Below are positions 35,994 through 44,649 of a stretch of 64,000 nt of DNA, piece by piece. The notes beneath the pieces were generated by a model, which worked only from the letters and a program-made list of their open reading frames with translations, made no database searches and had not been told where the DNA came from. The number at the start of each line of letters is the position of its first letter. The first letter of the stretch is position 1. The stretch lies in the NCBI GenBank assembly GCA_963677785.2, contig CAXXDH010000003.1, positions 1,054,001 through 1,118,000 on the forward strand. Direction: 5' to 3'. This stretch comes from G963665495 sp963677785 (lineage in GTDB: Bacteria; Desulfobacterota; Desulfovibrionia; Desulfovibrionales; Desulfovibrionaceae). Made by a program: the position numbers and the translations under genes.

Positions 35994-37286
35994 TCAAAGG
36001 GTTTCGGCATAGAGTTCTATGACGTGCTTGACGGCCACATCACCATTTTTCTGCGAGAGCAGGTCCGAGAGTTGCATCATGCAGGCCGGACAACTGGTGG
36101 CGACCACGGACGCGCCGCTGTCGATGACATTGTCGGCCTTTTTCTCTCCGATGTCATGGGAGAGATCGTAATGAAAGAGGTTGAAACTGCCACCGTTGCC
36201 GCAACAGACGCCCGCGTCGGTCATCTCGACGAAATTGACGCCCTTGGTGGCCTTGAGCAGTTTTCTGGGCTGTTCGGTGACGCCCAGGGAATTTTTCAGA
36301 TGGCAGGGATCGTGGTAGGTCACGGTCTTGTCTCCCGCGCCTTCGAGTTCCTTGATTCCAAGCACGTCGATGAGAAACTGGCTCACGTCCATGACCTTTG
36401 CCGAAAAAGGCTTGATCGTGCTGCTCAGGGCTTCGCTGGCAACCATGGTCGGCCACAGTTCCTTGAGGGTGGACGTACAGGTGGCGCAAGGAGTCAGCAC
36501 GTATTGAAAATCCGTGCTGCCTGTGCCCATTTTAAAGGCCTGCGCGTTGAGCGCGACCATTTTTTCAAAGCTTTTGCGGTCGCCGCTGGACAGTGCGGGA
36601 ATGCCGCAGCAGACCTGTCCGGCAGGCATCCAGACGCCCACGCCGTGGTGGCGCAGCACCTTGATCACGGCTTTGGCCACATGCGGATAGATCTTGTCCA
36701 TTACGCAGCCCGGGTAAAAGGCCACGGTAATGCCGGACGTACCGGCGGGTTCGTTGAGCGAGGGCATTTCCTTGTGAAAGGGCTCGCCGGTGATTTTGGG
36801 AAAATGGCGGTCCGCGATGACGGGCATCTGGAAGCGCGCACAGGAGGTCCCCAGCAGATCATTGGCCGGTTTGGAGAACATGCCCTGAAACTTGGATCCG
36901 AATGAGATCAGCGCGTTGAACAGTTTCGGCCTGGTCAGAATCTGCCGGAACACGGCCCGTTTGGCCGGAGACAGGCCGAGGTAGCCCGACATGATGGCCC
37001 GGGCCTTGAGGAAGATATCCGTGACTTTGACGCCGCTGGGGCAGTTTTTTTCGCACGTACCGCACAGCAGGCAGCGCGTCAGCTTGTCGTTGACCTGTTC
37101 GGGGTCCTTGATCATTTCGGCGGCCAGATGCTCCAGCAGGGCGATTTTACCGCGCGTGACGTCGGCCTCGAAGCCCGTCTCGTTGAACAACGGACAGACC
37201 GCCTGGCACATCCCGCATTTCATGCAGTTTACGAGCTGGTCGTCCAGCTCTTTTAACATGGTGGCGAGTTCGTGAATGTTGGACAT
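35994..37286 (-). CDS. GlcF-like Fe-S subunit of D-lactate/glycolate dehydrogenase
   Basis: 430 residues. Two [4Fe-4S] motifs (CMKCGMCQAVCPLF and CLLCGTCEKNCPSG) and two CCG domains (QVCCGIPALSSG, GVCCGNGGSFN) with CHLKNSLG between. It accepts electrons from the FAD subunit encoded upstream, ten bases away, and passes them to the quinone pool or another carrier. The start at 37286 agrees with a Fe-S domain near the N-terminus. Confidence 0.92.
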   Translation of the reverse strand: MSNIHELATMLKELDDQLVNCMKCGMCQAVCPLFNETGFEADVTRGKIALLEHLAAEMIKDPEQVNDKLTRCLLCGTCEKNCPSGVKVTDIFLKARAIMSGYLGLSPAKRAVFRQILTRPKLFNALISFGSKFQGMFSKPANDLLGTSCARFQMPVIADRHFPKITGEPFHKEMPSLNEPAGTSGITVAFYPGCVMDKIYPHVAKAVIKVLRHHGVGVWMPAGQVCCGIPALSSGDRKSFEKMVALNAQAFKMGTGSTDFQYVLTPCATCTSTLKELWPTMVASEALSSTIKPFSAKVMDVSQFLIDVLGIKELEGAGDKTVTYHDPCHLKNSLGVTEQPRKLLKATKGVNFVEMTDAGVCCGNGGSFNLFHYDLSHDIGEKKADNVIDSGASVVATSCPACMMQLSDLLSQKNGDVAVKHVIELYAETL

Positions 37287-37295
37287 TATCGCCTC

Positions 37296-38678
37296 CTAAC
37301 TGAAGATTTTGCCGGGATTCAGAATTCCTTTGGGATCCAGGGCGTTCTTCATGGCGCGGTAGTATTCGATGGTGGCTCTGCTGGTCTCCAGCTCCATGTA
37401 TTTGCTCTTAGCCATGCCTATGCCGTGTTCGCCGGAGAGGGTGCCTCCCAGGCCCAGGGCGGCGTCGAAAATGGCGTCAATGGCCGTTTCCACGCGTTCC
37501 CACTCCTGCTTGTCCCGTTTGTCCGTCAGGATGGTCGGGTGCAGATTGCCGTCCCCGGCGTGGCCGAACGTACCGATGGTCAGGTTGAAATCCTTGGCGA
37601 TTTTTGAAAGGGACTGCATCATGGCAGGAATCTTGGAACGCGGCACCGTGGCGTCTTCAAGCACGCAGGTGGGGCGCAGATTGGCCAGCGCGGGCAGGGC
37701 GTCGCGCCTGGCCTGCCAGACCTTGTCGCGCTGTTCCTTGTCAGCGGCCACTTCCACGCCTCTGGAGTTGTGCTCCATACAAATTTTGCGAACTTTTTCC
37801 GCTTCCTCTTCCACCTGTGCGGGATGGCCGTCGACCTCGACCAGCAGCAGGGCCTCTGCGTCCACGGGCAATCCTGCCTTGCGGAAGTTGTCCACCGTAC
37901 GGATGGTGAAGTTGTCGAGAAATTCCAAAGTCGCGGGAACGATCTTGGCGGCGATGATGGCGGCGACCGTCTGGCAGGCGGCCTGAACGTCGTCGAACAC
38001 GGCCAGCATGGACTTGGCTGCCGCCGGAGGCGGAACCAGTTTCAGGACCAGTTCGTTGAACACGCCAAGAGTGCCTTCGGATGCGGTCATCAGGCCGGGC
38101 AGGTTGTAACCGGTGACGCATTTGACGGTCTTGGAGCCGCTTTTGACCAGTTCGCCGTTGACGTCGAAAAAGGTGATCCCCATCAGGTAGTCTTTGGTGA
38201 CGCCGTACTTGAGGCCGCGCAATCCGCCCGCGTTTTCAGCCACGTTGCCGCCCAGGGTGGAAACGGCCTGGGAGCCGGGATCAGGCGGATAGAACAGGCC
38301 CTCCTTGGCTACGGCCGCTGCGAATTTGGCTGTCACGACGCCGGGTTCGACCCGGGCGTAGAGGTCCTCTTTGTTGATTTCCAGGATCTTGTTCATGCCG
38401 TTGGTGAGCACCACCACACCTCCCTCGACCGGGATGGTTCCGCCGGAAAGGTTGGTGCCGGCTCCGCGTACGGTCAATTTCAAACCGTTGTCGTTACAAA
38501 GCTTCACTACCCTGCCCAGCTCTTCGCTGTTGGCCGGACGCACCGCCAGGGACGGGACCTTGGGTTCGAGTACGGCTGAATCATAAGAATATGAATGGCG
38601 CTCGGATTCGCCTGTCAGGACATTTTTTTCGCCGACGATGGCGGCGAATTCCTTGATGAGTGCCTCATTGCTGGACAT
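37296..38678 (-). CDS. FAD-linked D-lactate dehydrogenase/GlcD-like subunit
   Basis: 460 residues of the VAO/PCMH flavoprotein type: LTVRGAGTNLSGGTIPVEGG and GVVTAKFAAAVAKEG bind FAD, GSQAVSTLGGNVAENAGG follows, and the C-terminus has GTFGHAGDGNLHPTI and LGGTLSGEHGIGMAKSKY. Oxidises a 2-hydroxyacid, most likely D-lactate given the permease. GGAGGATAAAAATG start. Confidence 0.93.
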   Translation of the reverse strand: MSSNEALIKEFAAIVGEKNVLTGESERHSYSYDSAVLEPKVPSLAVRPANSEELGRVVKLCNDNGLKLTVRGAGTNLSGGTIPVEGGVVVLTNGMNKILEINKEDLYARVEPGVVTAKFAAAVAKEGLFYPPDPGSQAVSTLGGNVAENAGGLRGLKYGVTKDYLMGITFFDVNGELVKSGSKTVKCVTGYNLPGLMTASEGTLGVFNELVLKLVPPPAAAKSMLAVFDDVQAACQTVAAIIAAKIVPATLEFLDNFTIRTVDNFRKAGLPVDAEALLLVEVDGHPAQVEEEAEKVRKICMEHNSRGVEVAADKEQRDKVWQARRDALPALANLRPTCVLEDATVPRSKIPAMMQSLSKIAKDFNLTIGTFGHAGDGNLHPTILTDKRDKQEWERVETAIDAIFDAALGLGGTLSGEHGIGMAKSKYMELETSRATIEYYRAMKNALDPKGILNPGKIFS

Positions 38679-38746
38679 TTTTATCCTCCTGCGGAGTTAT
38701 ATGAAGCCGGGCGGAACCATGCCCGCCCGGCAATTTGACTATCAAA

Positions 38747-40459
38747 TCAGAACAGGTGGGGCAGGAATACAAAGCTCATCAGGCTCGCAACGATTCCCAC
38801 GACGATACCATACAGCAGGAAGGGCCAGAAGGTCTTTCTGAGAATGGCACCTTCCATGCCGGAGAGACCGACAACCGCGCAACAGGCGACGATGTTGTGA
38901 ATGCAGATCATGTTACCCATGGCGCCGCCGACGGCCTGGGCCGCGACAATGATCTGGTGCGGCAGGTTCAGCGTCTGAGCCATGCCCCACTGGAATTCGG
39001 CGAACAACAGATCGGATACGGTGTTGGAACCGGTGATGAACGCGCCCAGGCCGCCGATGAAAGAGGCGAACATGGGCCAGGCCTGACCGACAATACCCGC
39101 CACGGCCTGGGCCAGCGCCAGAGGCATGGACGGATAATCATGCACGTTCATCGCGCCTGCGGCGGCGCCGGAACCGCGGAAGATGGACACCAGGGCCACG
39201 GAAAAGAACAGGGCGATGGTGGGATTCTTCATTTTGACGATGGACTCGGTCCAGGCCTTTTTGGTCTTTTCCGCGTTCATGCCGTGAATGGCAATGGTCA
39301 GAATGGCGACCAGGATAAAGGGGATGGTACCCGGCAGGTACAGGTACGCAATGGCGCCGTTGACGCCCTTGTAGCCGAGAATGTCGGTGAAGGACAATTT
39401 GGCTCCCGCCAGCATGCCTTTGAGGCCGAGTTCAGGAATACGGGTGATGACCAGAATCAGGCCGATGAGAATGTACGGCAACCAGGCCCTGAACTGGCTC
39501 ATATGGGATTCGAACTTGCAGTCTTCTTCCGGACGGACCGAACCGACCCAGTCTTTTTCCCAAGTGCTCTGCGGACCCCAGTTCCAGTTGTCATGGGGTA
39601 CGCAGATGCCGCGTTTGGCTCCCCAGACAACAATACCCAGGCCGATGAGACCGCCGATCAGGGAGGGGAATTCCGGACCGACTACCCACGCGGTGAACAG
39701 ATAGGGAACACAGAAACTGACGGCTGCGAATATGCAGAACTTCCAGGCACGGAAGCCCGATGCCCAGGATTTTTTCGGACCGAAAAAGCGGGTCATGAAG
39801 CCGAGCATGAAAATGGGCAGAATGAAGATCATGGCCAGGTGCATCAAAGTGGCCCATTGGCCGATGAGCATGTTGAAGCTTTCCATGTCCGTAAAGTTGG
39901 TGACGACGGACGGATCGTTGACCGCAGCCATGACCAGGTCTTTGAGGAACTTCAGGCCGAGAATAACGGGCGTACCCACGGCGCCGAAAGTGACGGGAAA
40001 GGAGTTGAAAACCAGACAAACAACCGCGGCGGCCAGGGGAGGAAAGCCGAGGCTGAGGAGCAGCGGAGCGGCCAGAGCGGCAGGCGTACCGAATCCGGCG
40101 GCGCCTTCGATGAACGCGGCGAACAAATAGCCTACGATGATAGCCTGAATACGGGGATCAGGCGAAATATTCTGGAATCCATGCTGAATGGTTTCCATGC
40201 CGCCACTGTACATCAAGGTGTATAGGACGAGAATGGCGCCGAAAACGATGATCAGGATACCGATGGCGGTGATGACGCCCTGAACCGACAGGGCTGCGAC
40301 ATAGCCGACAGGCAGGCCCCAGGCCAGGATCGCACCAAGTGCGGCGGTTGCCCAGGCAATGGGCATAGCTTTTGTTGCGGGCCAGCGAAGACCAACCATG
40401 AGAACCAGAGCCACGGCGATGGGTACGGCAGCAATGAGAGCCAGCATTCCAATTGGCAT
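38747..40459 (-). CDS. lldP: L-lactate permease (LctP family)
   Basis: 570 residues, some 13 hydrophobic segments. Family marks: AAFIEGAAGFGTPAALAAPL near residue 110-130 and FIGGLGAFITGSNTVSDLLF at about 480-500. Imports lactate with protons, feeding the downstream dehydrogenases. First gene of lldP-glcD-glcF-lutC-lutB; AAAGGAGT lies before the ATG. No exact -24/-12 promoter was found by eye in the upstream 240 bases. Confidence 0.95.
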   Translation of the reverse strand: MPIGMLALIAAVPIAVALVLMVGLRWPATKAMPIAWATAALGAILAWGLPVGYVAALSVQGVITAIGILIIVFGAILVLYTLMYSGGMETIQHGFQNISPDPRIQAIIVGYLFAAFIEGAAGFGTPAALAAPLLLSLGFPPLAAAVVCLVFNSFPVTFGAVGTPVILGLKFLKDLVMAAVNDPSVVTNFTDMESFNMLIGQWATLMHLAMIFILPIFMLGFMTRFFGPKKSWASGFRAWKFCIFAAVSFCVPYLFTAWVVGPEFPSLIGGLIGLGIVVWGAKRGICVPHDNWNWGPQSTWEKDWVGSVRPEEDCKFESHMSQFRAWLPYILIGLILVITRIPELGLKGMLAGAKLSFTDILGYKGVNGAIAYLYLPGTIPFILVAILTIAIHGMNAEKTKKAWTESIVKMKNPTIALFFSVALVSIFRGSGAAAGAMNVHDYPSMPLALAQAVAGIVGQAWPMFASFIGGLGAFITGSNTVSDLLFAEFQWGMAQTLNLPHQIIVAAQAVGGAMGNMICIHNIVACCAVVGLSGMEGAILRKTFWPFLLYGIVVGIVASLMSFVFLPHLF

Positions 40460-41909
40460 TGTGTACTCCTTTTACACTCCAAACGTTGTTGCCAATTTCT
40501 CCCGATGTATTGGCCATCCGGACCAGATACGGGAGGGCAAACTACAAGATCATTTTGCAATCTCAAGTGATTGCCAGAGACTGTATAGCGCTGTTCCCAA
40601 GCGCGGCCGTCATCGCAGGCGAAGCCAGAATCGTCCGGAAGGAGTGCCGCTGCGGTACAAAATGAAAGAATCTCTCCTTGCCCGGTTCTTCATTTTTCGC
40701 AGAAACCTATCCATCTTTGGATGCCGTCCTGACAACGTGAACCACGAATCCGGCCAGAGTCCGTAACGCCATGCGAGTTACGCGTGTTTCGGCGCCATTG
40801 CATACGCGTACCGAATGCCGCGGAGGCTGTCCCGAAAGCCGATCCTTCAGGATGCACAGCGCGTTTATCAGTTGCGTAAAATGCTTTCGAACTGCCATCC
40901 GGGGCCTGGGAGTGAAAAGCTGAAGATCTCCCGCCCGCCGTGGCCGGCAATGGGTAACAGCAATAAAAAGACCTGCCCGTACGCTCCACTGCTGCAGCAT
41001 GCTTCCGACGGATGCCTGAGTCCGGTAAATAGTTTCGGCAATCGTCAAAAAGCAGTGCAAAGGTACGAATTGTATGGGAGGCAGAGGCGGTCTTTGAAAA
41101 GATGTCTCTTGGATGCGTATTTTGTGTGGTTTTGGCTGTATAACCTGAAATACGATTTTTAACGTACTGTACTTCAGTGACTACTTTACACACTACTTTT
41201 TTGCTTCCGGTATTGTGCAAAATTTGTAAGGAGTATGGAGTATGAAATGAAAAGAAATCGTGCGATTGTATTCTTTTTTCGACTGAGACTACATAGTTTG
41301 CAAAAAATGCCGTTTCAAGGAGCGTCTGCCAATAAAAAAAAACAGTAAAACAGCTGAATCCTTTTGTCTGCTGTTTTAGATGCTGATTGTTTTTTTCTGA
41401 GGCATAATACGCTGTTGACATAAAATTTCCTCGTATGCAACACCCCATCAGCTGCACCAGATGCAGAGAACGTATGCTGTATCCATCAGGAAACGAATCA
41501 GACAGTGAAACAAAAGCCTAAGGGTGTTTTGTCAGTATTTACCAAAAATCATGCCGATTCAATTTTCTCCTTTATTTTTCAGGTGTTCATAGCGTTCTCT
41601 TCTCTTTTTCAGATTCCTGGGCGTATTGTGATTCACGCAATCCGATTTTTCATACAGTTTGGGCGTATTGCTTTGATTGGTCAGTCCAATTTTTAAGACT
41701 GGACGCCTGAAACTTGATACGCCGCCAGCTGGAAACCGGCGGTTGTTTTGTTTCCGGACGTTCACGTTCGCATCTCCTCGCCTTGCTGAACAAAAAGACT
41801 TTTTCGCTATCGCTTATTATATTTTGCCGTACAGGAGGAATGATTTATTACATCATAGGATTACCCAAAATTTTTTTTTTCAGAGAATTTTGTTATATAG
41901 GAGGTGGAA
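40460..41909. other. long region without a convincing gene
   Basis: About 1.45 kb between lldP and the tetR-like unit. It should contain the lldP promoter. Apart from the weak remnant at 40707-41060 no frame has both a start with ribosome site and protein-like composition. The part from 41,100 is AT-rich. Candidate decayed or regulatory DNA. Confidence 0.5.
40707..41060 (-). pseudogene. possible decayed regulator remnant (LysR-like?)
   Basis: An open frame starting LHCFLTIAETIYRTQASVG resembles the opening of LysR regulators (FLxIAETxxxTxAA), and later LQLFTPRPRMAV resembles the end of their helix-turn-helix, but spacing between the two is about seven residues too long and the rest does not match. 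No ribosome site. It might be a broken gene upstream of lldP or pure chance. Confidence 0.22.
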
Positions 41910-42038
41910 ATGAAGGAAAATTTTCGGGACTTGACTTTGTCACTGCTTAGTGACAATTTTGGTTCCAGGAGGCAGCCATGGGACAAAAAAAGGCGCAAGC
42001 GGAAGTCCGCGATCGGGAGCTGTCCCGAAAAAAATTGA
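41910..42038 (+). CDS. possible 42-codon leader ORF overlapping tetR-like gene
   Basis: ATG 41910 is preceded by AGGAGGT with four bases spacing, an excellent site. The frame reads MKENFRDLTLSLLSDNFG and runs through the operator and past the start of the TetR gene, ending inside it in another frame. It is made only if the transcript starts upstream of 41,900; a TTGACT box at 41931 would make a transcript lacking it. Confidence 0.3.
   Translation: MKENFRDLTLSLLSDNFGSRRQPWDKKRRKRKSAIGSCPEKN
41937..41956. promoter_or_regulatory. TetR-type operator 1
   Basis: TTGTCACT and AGTGACAA are perfect inverted arms around GCTT, 22 bases before the TetR start and directly after a TTGACT -35-like box. 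The same core (GTCAC-N6-GTGAC) recurs at 42725 before the outer-membrane gene. Confidence 0.75.
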
Positions 42039-42625
42039 TAAACGCTGTAGGCAAGTTGTTGGCGAAAAAGGGCTTTCAGGCTATGGGGGTCAATGCTGTC
42101 GCTCGTGAAGCTGGCCTGGATAAGGTATTGATATACCGCTATTTCGGCGGACTTCCCGGATTGATTTCCGCATTTGCCGTGGAGTATGATTTCTGGCCGT
42201 CCGTCACGGAACTTGCCGGGGGTGATAAACAGGCTTTCCTCGCGTTGCCCGTTGAGGAACGACTGGCTACCGGGGTTCGGAATTACATGCGTTCGCTTAG
42301 GAACCGTCCGCTGACCCGCGAGATATTGTCCTGGATGTTTTTGGAACAAACTGAAACCACCAGAGATTTGGACGCGGTACGGCAACGTATCGGCCAGGAG
42401 CTACTGGACCTCGCAGGAATAGAAGAACTCGATCCAGATCTGGACGGCATGGCTTTGATGGCCATCATCGGCGCCGCGACAAACCATCTTTGCGCACGAA
42501 CCGGGAAGATCCGCTATTTTTCCGGTATGGATCTTACGGATGAAAAAGATTGGCAACGGCTGGAAGATATGCTGGTACGGATAATCAAGTCTGTTGTGCC
42601 GGTTGGGATAACCCCTGAAATATGA
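41978..42625 (+). CDS. TetR/AcrR-family transcriptional regulator
   Basis: 215 residues. The N-terminal helix-turn-helix is clear: LINAVGKLLAKKGFQAMGVN, AVAREAGLDKVLIYRYFGG. The C-terminal ligand domain is unremarkable. AGGAGG lies before ATG 41978. A terminator separates it from the outer-membrane gene, but both have the same palindrome upstream, so it probably represses itself and that gene. Ligand unknown. Confidence 0.92.
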   Translation: MGQKKAQAEVRDRELSRKKLINAVGKLLAKKGFQAMGVNAVAREAGLDKVLIYRYFGGLPGLISAFAVEYDFWPSVTELAGGDKQAFLALPVEERLATGVRNYMRSLRNRPLTREILSWMFLEQTETTRDLDAVRQRIGQELLDLAGIEELDPDLDGMALMAIIGAATNHLCARTGKIRYFSGMDLTDEKDWQRLEDMLVRIIKSVVPVGITPEI

Positions 42626-42678
42626 CTGAGTATACAACTGATTGATTCCATTATGGAATACACATTTTAAAAAAAGGT

Positions 42679-42717
42679 AGGGAACTATCGCTACCGGTGA
42701 ACCCGTTCCCTTTTTTT
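42679..42717 (+). terminator. terminator after tetR-like gene
   Basis: GGGAAC at 42680-42685 pairs with GTTCCC at 42705-42710, then seven T residues. The A run before the stem may extend the pairing. Confidence 0.8.
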
Positions 42718-42724
42718 ACAAATA

Positions 42725-42744
42725 AAGTCACCAAGCGGTGACAA
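42725..42744. promoter_or_regulatory. TetR-type operator 2
   Basis: AAGTCACC and GGTGACAA around AAGC; six-base perfect arms GTCACC/GGTGAC. It matches operator 1 in the GTCAC/GTGAC core and in arm spacing, and lies 40 bases before the outer-membrane gene. A second small palindrome GTCC/GGAC follows at 42751-42763. Confidence 0.7.
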
Positions 42745-42783
42745 TAAACTGTCCAAAACGGACATTGAAGACAGGAGAAGCTC

Positions 42784-43710
42784 ATGATTCAGCAATGTTA
42801 CCGCATTTTATTTCAACGTATGTATTGTACATTTCTGGTGGCCATGTTGTTTACCGCGATGCCGACCGAAGTTCGGGCAAAATCCGTGGAAGACGAAAAA
42901 ACAAAAGATCAGTCTATTACGCTTAAAGCAAAAGGAAATTTGATAGCGCCGAGGGATGTAGGCGACAATGGAGCCACAGTCACCACGGCAGTGGCCGGAT
43001 TTGAAGCAGCCTATGAAAGGGGAAACGCCAATGTGATGGTGTTGTACGAAACAAGGGAATTCACCTGGGATAAAGTGAAACATTTGCCTTTCGGCAATGG
43101 AAAGGATGATCCCTGGTCAACGCTGCACAGGATGGGATTGACCCTCGGATATCATGGAAGCATTTATAATAAATGGGGATATTTTGTCGGTGGATATACG
43201 GGGCTATCCTTTGAAAACGACATGGAGGACGCCTACAATTTTGTTGGATACGGGGGAATCACCTATTCCCTGAGTACGGAATGGTTTTTGAGCCTTGGAG
43301 CAGGAGCAAAATACCATTGCGTGAATACGTTTTTCTTTCCGATGTTCGGCATCAGCTATATTTCAAATAGTATCAAAGGACTCGAAATAGAATTGAAGTT
43401 TCCCATCTCCTCCGCGTCATACAGATTCAATCGATGGCTTGGGATACGAATTTTCGGACACTATGATTACGGTATCTACAAGTTAGACAAGGATAGTCCG
43501 GCCGAAGCTGGAGGATTCATGGAAAACCGCGGGTACCGGGCAGGTGCTTTCCTGGACATTTGGCCTTTAGAAATGGTCCAACTATCCGCCGGTTGCACCT
43601 ATGATTTCGCAGGAGATTATACGCTGTACCATTCGGACGGTTCACGTATTAAACGCTATGATCGTGACGACGGACTTGGAGGAAGTCTGCAGCTGAAAGT
43701 GAACTTTTAA
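42784..43710 (+). CDS. predicted outer-membrane beta-barrel protein
   Basis: 308 residues. A signal peptide with the core YCTFLVAMLFTAM ends near VRA. The mature part alternates short beta strands with aromatic residues (WGYFVGGYTGLSF, LGIRIFGHYDYGIY, VQLSAGCTYDFAGDY) and ends in LQLKVNF, the terminal Phe recognised by the barrel assembly machinery. Transport specificity unknown. AGGAGAAG lies before the ATG. Probably under the TetR protein. Confidence 0.8.
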   Translation: MIQQCYRILFQRMYCTFLVAMLFTAMPTEVRAKSVEDEKTKDQSITLKAKGNLIAPRDVGDNGATVTTAVAGFEAAYERGNANVMVLYETREFTWDKVKHLPFGNGKDDPWSTLHRMGLTLGYHGSIYNKWGYFVGGYTGLSFENDMEDAYNFVGYGGITYSLSTEWFLSLGAGAKYHCVNTFFFPMFGISYISNSIKGLEIELKFPISSASYRFNRWLGIRIFGHYDYGIYKLDKDSPAEAGGFMENRGYRAGAFLDIWPLEMVQLSAGCTYDFAGDYTLYHSDGSRIKRYDRDDGLGGSLQLKVNF

Positions 43711-43721
43711 ATAAATATCGA

Positions 43722-43854
43722 CAAGCCAGGTTATTCCTTCAGTGAGCGAAAAAGGCGTGAAACATGTATAAGCATACAGATCTGTCCGAAAAATTGGACA
43801 AAAGGACTTGTCTCGCATGTCAATCTGTATGAAAAATCGGAATAGCCTGGCTTG
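43722..43854. repeat. nested inverted-repeat structure, 133 bases
   Basis: Outer arms CAAGCCAGGTTATTCC (43722-43737) and its complement at 43839-43854 pair over 16 bases with one G-U-type mismatch. Inside, CATACAGAT (43773-43781) pairs with ATCTGTATG (43823-43831), and TGTCC (43783-43787) with GGACA (43796-43800). It starts 11 bases after the outer-membrane gene. Structured RNA, 3'-UTR element or MITE-like remnant are all possible. Confidence 0.7.
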
Positions 43855-44043
43855 ATTGTTGTCAGCCGTGTTTCCAAATTCTTTTCGTCGCGAGTTTGAG
43901 CAAGAATTTCAACAGGAAAAGCTAAAGGAAAAAGGGGCCGCAGGCGTAGTGCGGCTACGTCAAGGGCTTATTTTCCTGAAAACGCGGCATGTTGGAATCC
44001 CGGCCAAACGTAGCGGAAAAAAATTTGGCAGCACGCCCGCGAG

Positions 44044-44262
44044 TTACAGCGAAATATCGTTCTTTTTCAGCAAGGCGTAGAGATGCGAACGGGAAAGTCC
44101 GGAAAGTTCTATCATGCGGGCCACGTCGCCCTCGGATCGATCCACAAGCTGCTGCAGGTAGTGCTTTTCAGCCAGGTTTTTGTATTCCTTGATGGAAGGC
44201 AGCATGGAGTCCTTTTCCTCCAGGGCGGGTATTCCGGCTACTGCGAAAAGTGTATGTTTCAT
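44044..44262 (-). pseudogene. stand-alone Fis-type HTH fragment of a second NtrC-family regulator
   Basis: 72 codons. From PALEEKDSMLPSIKEYKN to the stop it is the same as the last 60 residues of the regulator at 46922-48334 except one Ala/Thr change; the recognition helix SGLSRSHLYALLKKN is identical. Upstream DNA still resembles the parent (EIRIK against ELRIK) but is out of frame, and receiver and AAA+ domains are gone, so it is a truncated copy. It has its own ATG with a weak GGA site, and most differences are synonymous, so a small DNA-binding protein may still be made. Confidence 0.7.
44051..44232. repeat. 182-bp direct repeat, left copy
   Basis: Matches 46929-47110 in the same orientation over 182 bases with about nine mismatches and no gap by hand alignment. 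Encodes the Fis-type helix-turn-helix in both places. The two copies enclose the MFS and nucleotidyltransferase-fold genes. Confidence 0.9.
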
Positions 44263-44649
44263 AACTTTCCGAGTTCTTTGATACGGATCTCCTTTTTGAG
44301 GGATGCACAGATAAAAAAGGGGATCCGCAACTGCGGGATGATATTTTTCCTGAAAAATAGAGGTACGCTCTTTTTTTGATCAATTTTTCCTCATGAGTAT
44401 CAGGACCCAGATACATCCCGCCTGAAGAAGATTTCTGGAGGCTCATGCGCGGACTGATGCGCAGGAGACTGGGGCGCGGAAGCAAGAAGGCTTCTAGCGT
44501 AAATGGAGATCAGGTCAAGCTCTCCAAGAAAACAGTCGCAATGAGCACTGGCAAACGCGGGAACAGCACAATCTACGGCAACAGACATTAGTTGATCGGC
44601 CAACGACGCTCCCCGAATGGGGAATGAGGCTCTCTCCGGTTGCTGCTAA
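44263..44649. other. degenerate region upstream of the HTH fragment
   Basis: About 390 bases. The part nearest the fragment (to about 44330) still shows scattered similarity, on the minus strand, to the inter-domain region of the regulator at 46.9 kb. The rest has short frames without ribosome sites; a 67-codon minus frame at 44400-44603 is not supported. Confidence 0.5.

Noticed and set aside
37990..38010. Third copy of the GCCGGAGGC repeat inside the GlcD-like gene
   Set aside because: Only about ten bases match and the stretch is explained by coding (Ala-Ala-Gly-Gly region); the other repeat blocks are absent.
40460..40700. Sigma-54 promoter upstream of lldP
   Set aside because: Candidates such as CTGGC and TTGGC were followed by GC at eight or fifteen bases instead of ten, so none fits the -24/-12 spacing.
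40690..41457. 255-codon minus-strand frame
   Set aside because: Composition is unlike a protein (Arg-, Ser-, His-rich stretches), no ribosome site, and the overlapping frame at 40707 looks slightly more protein-like.
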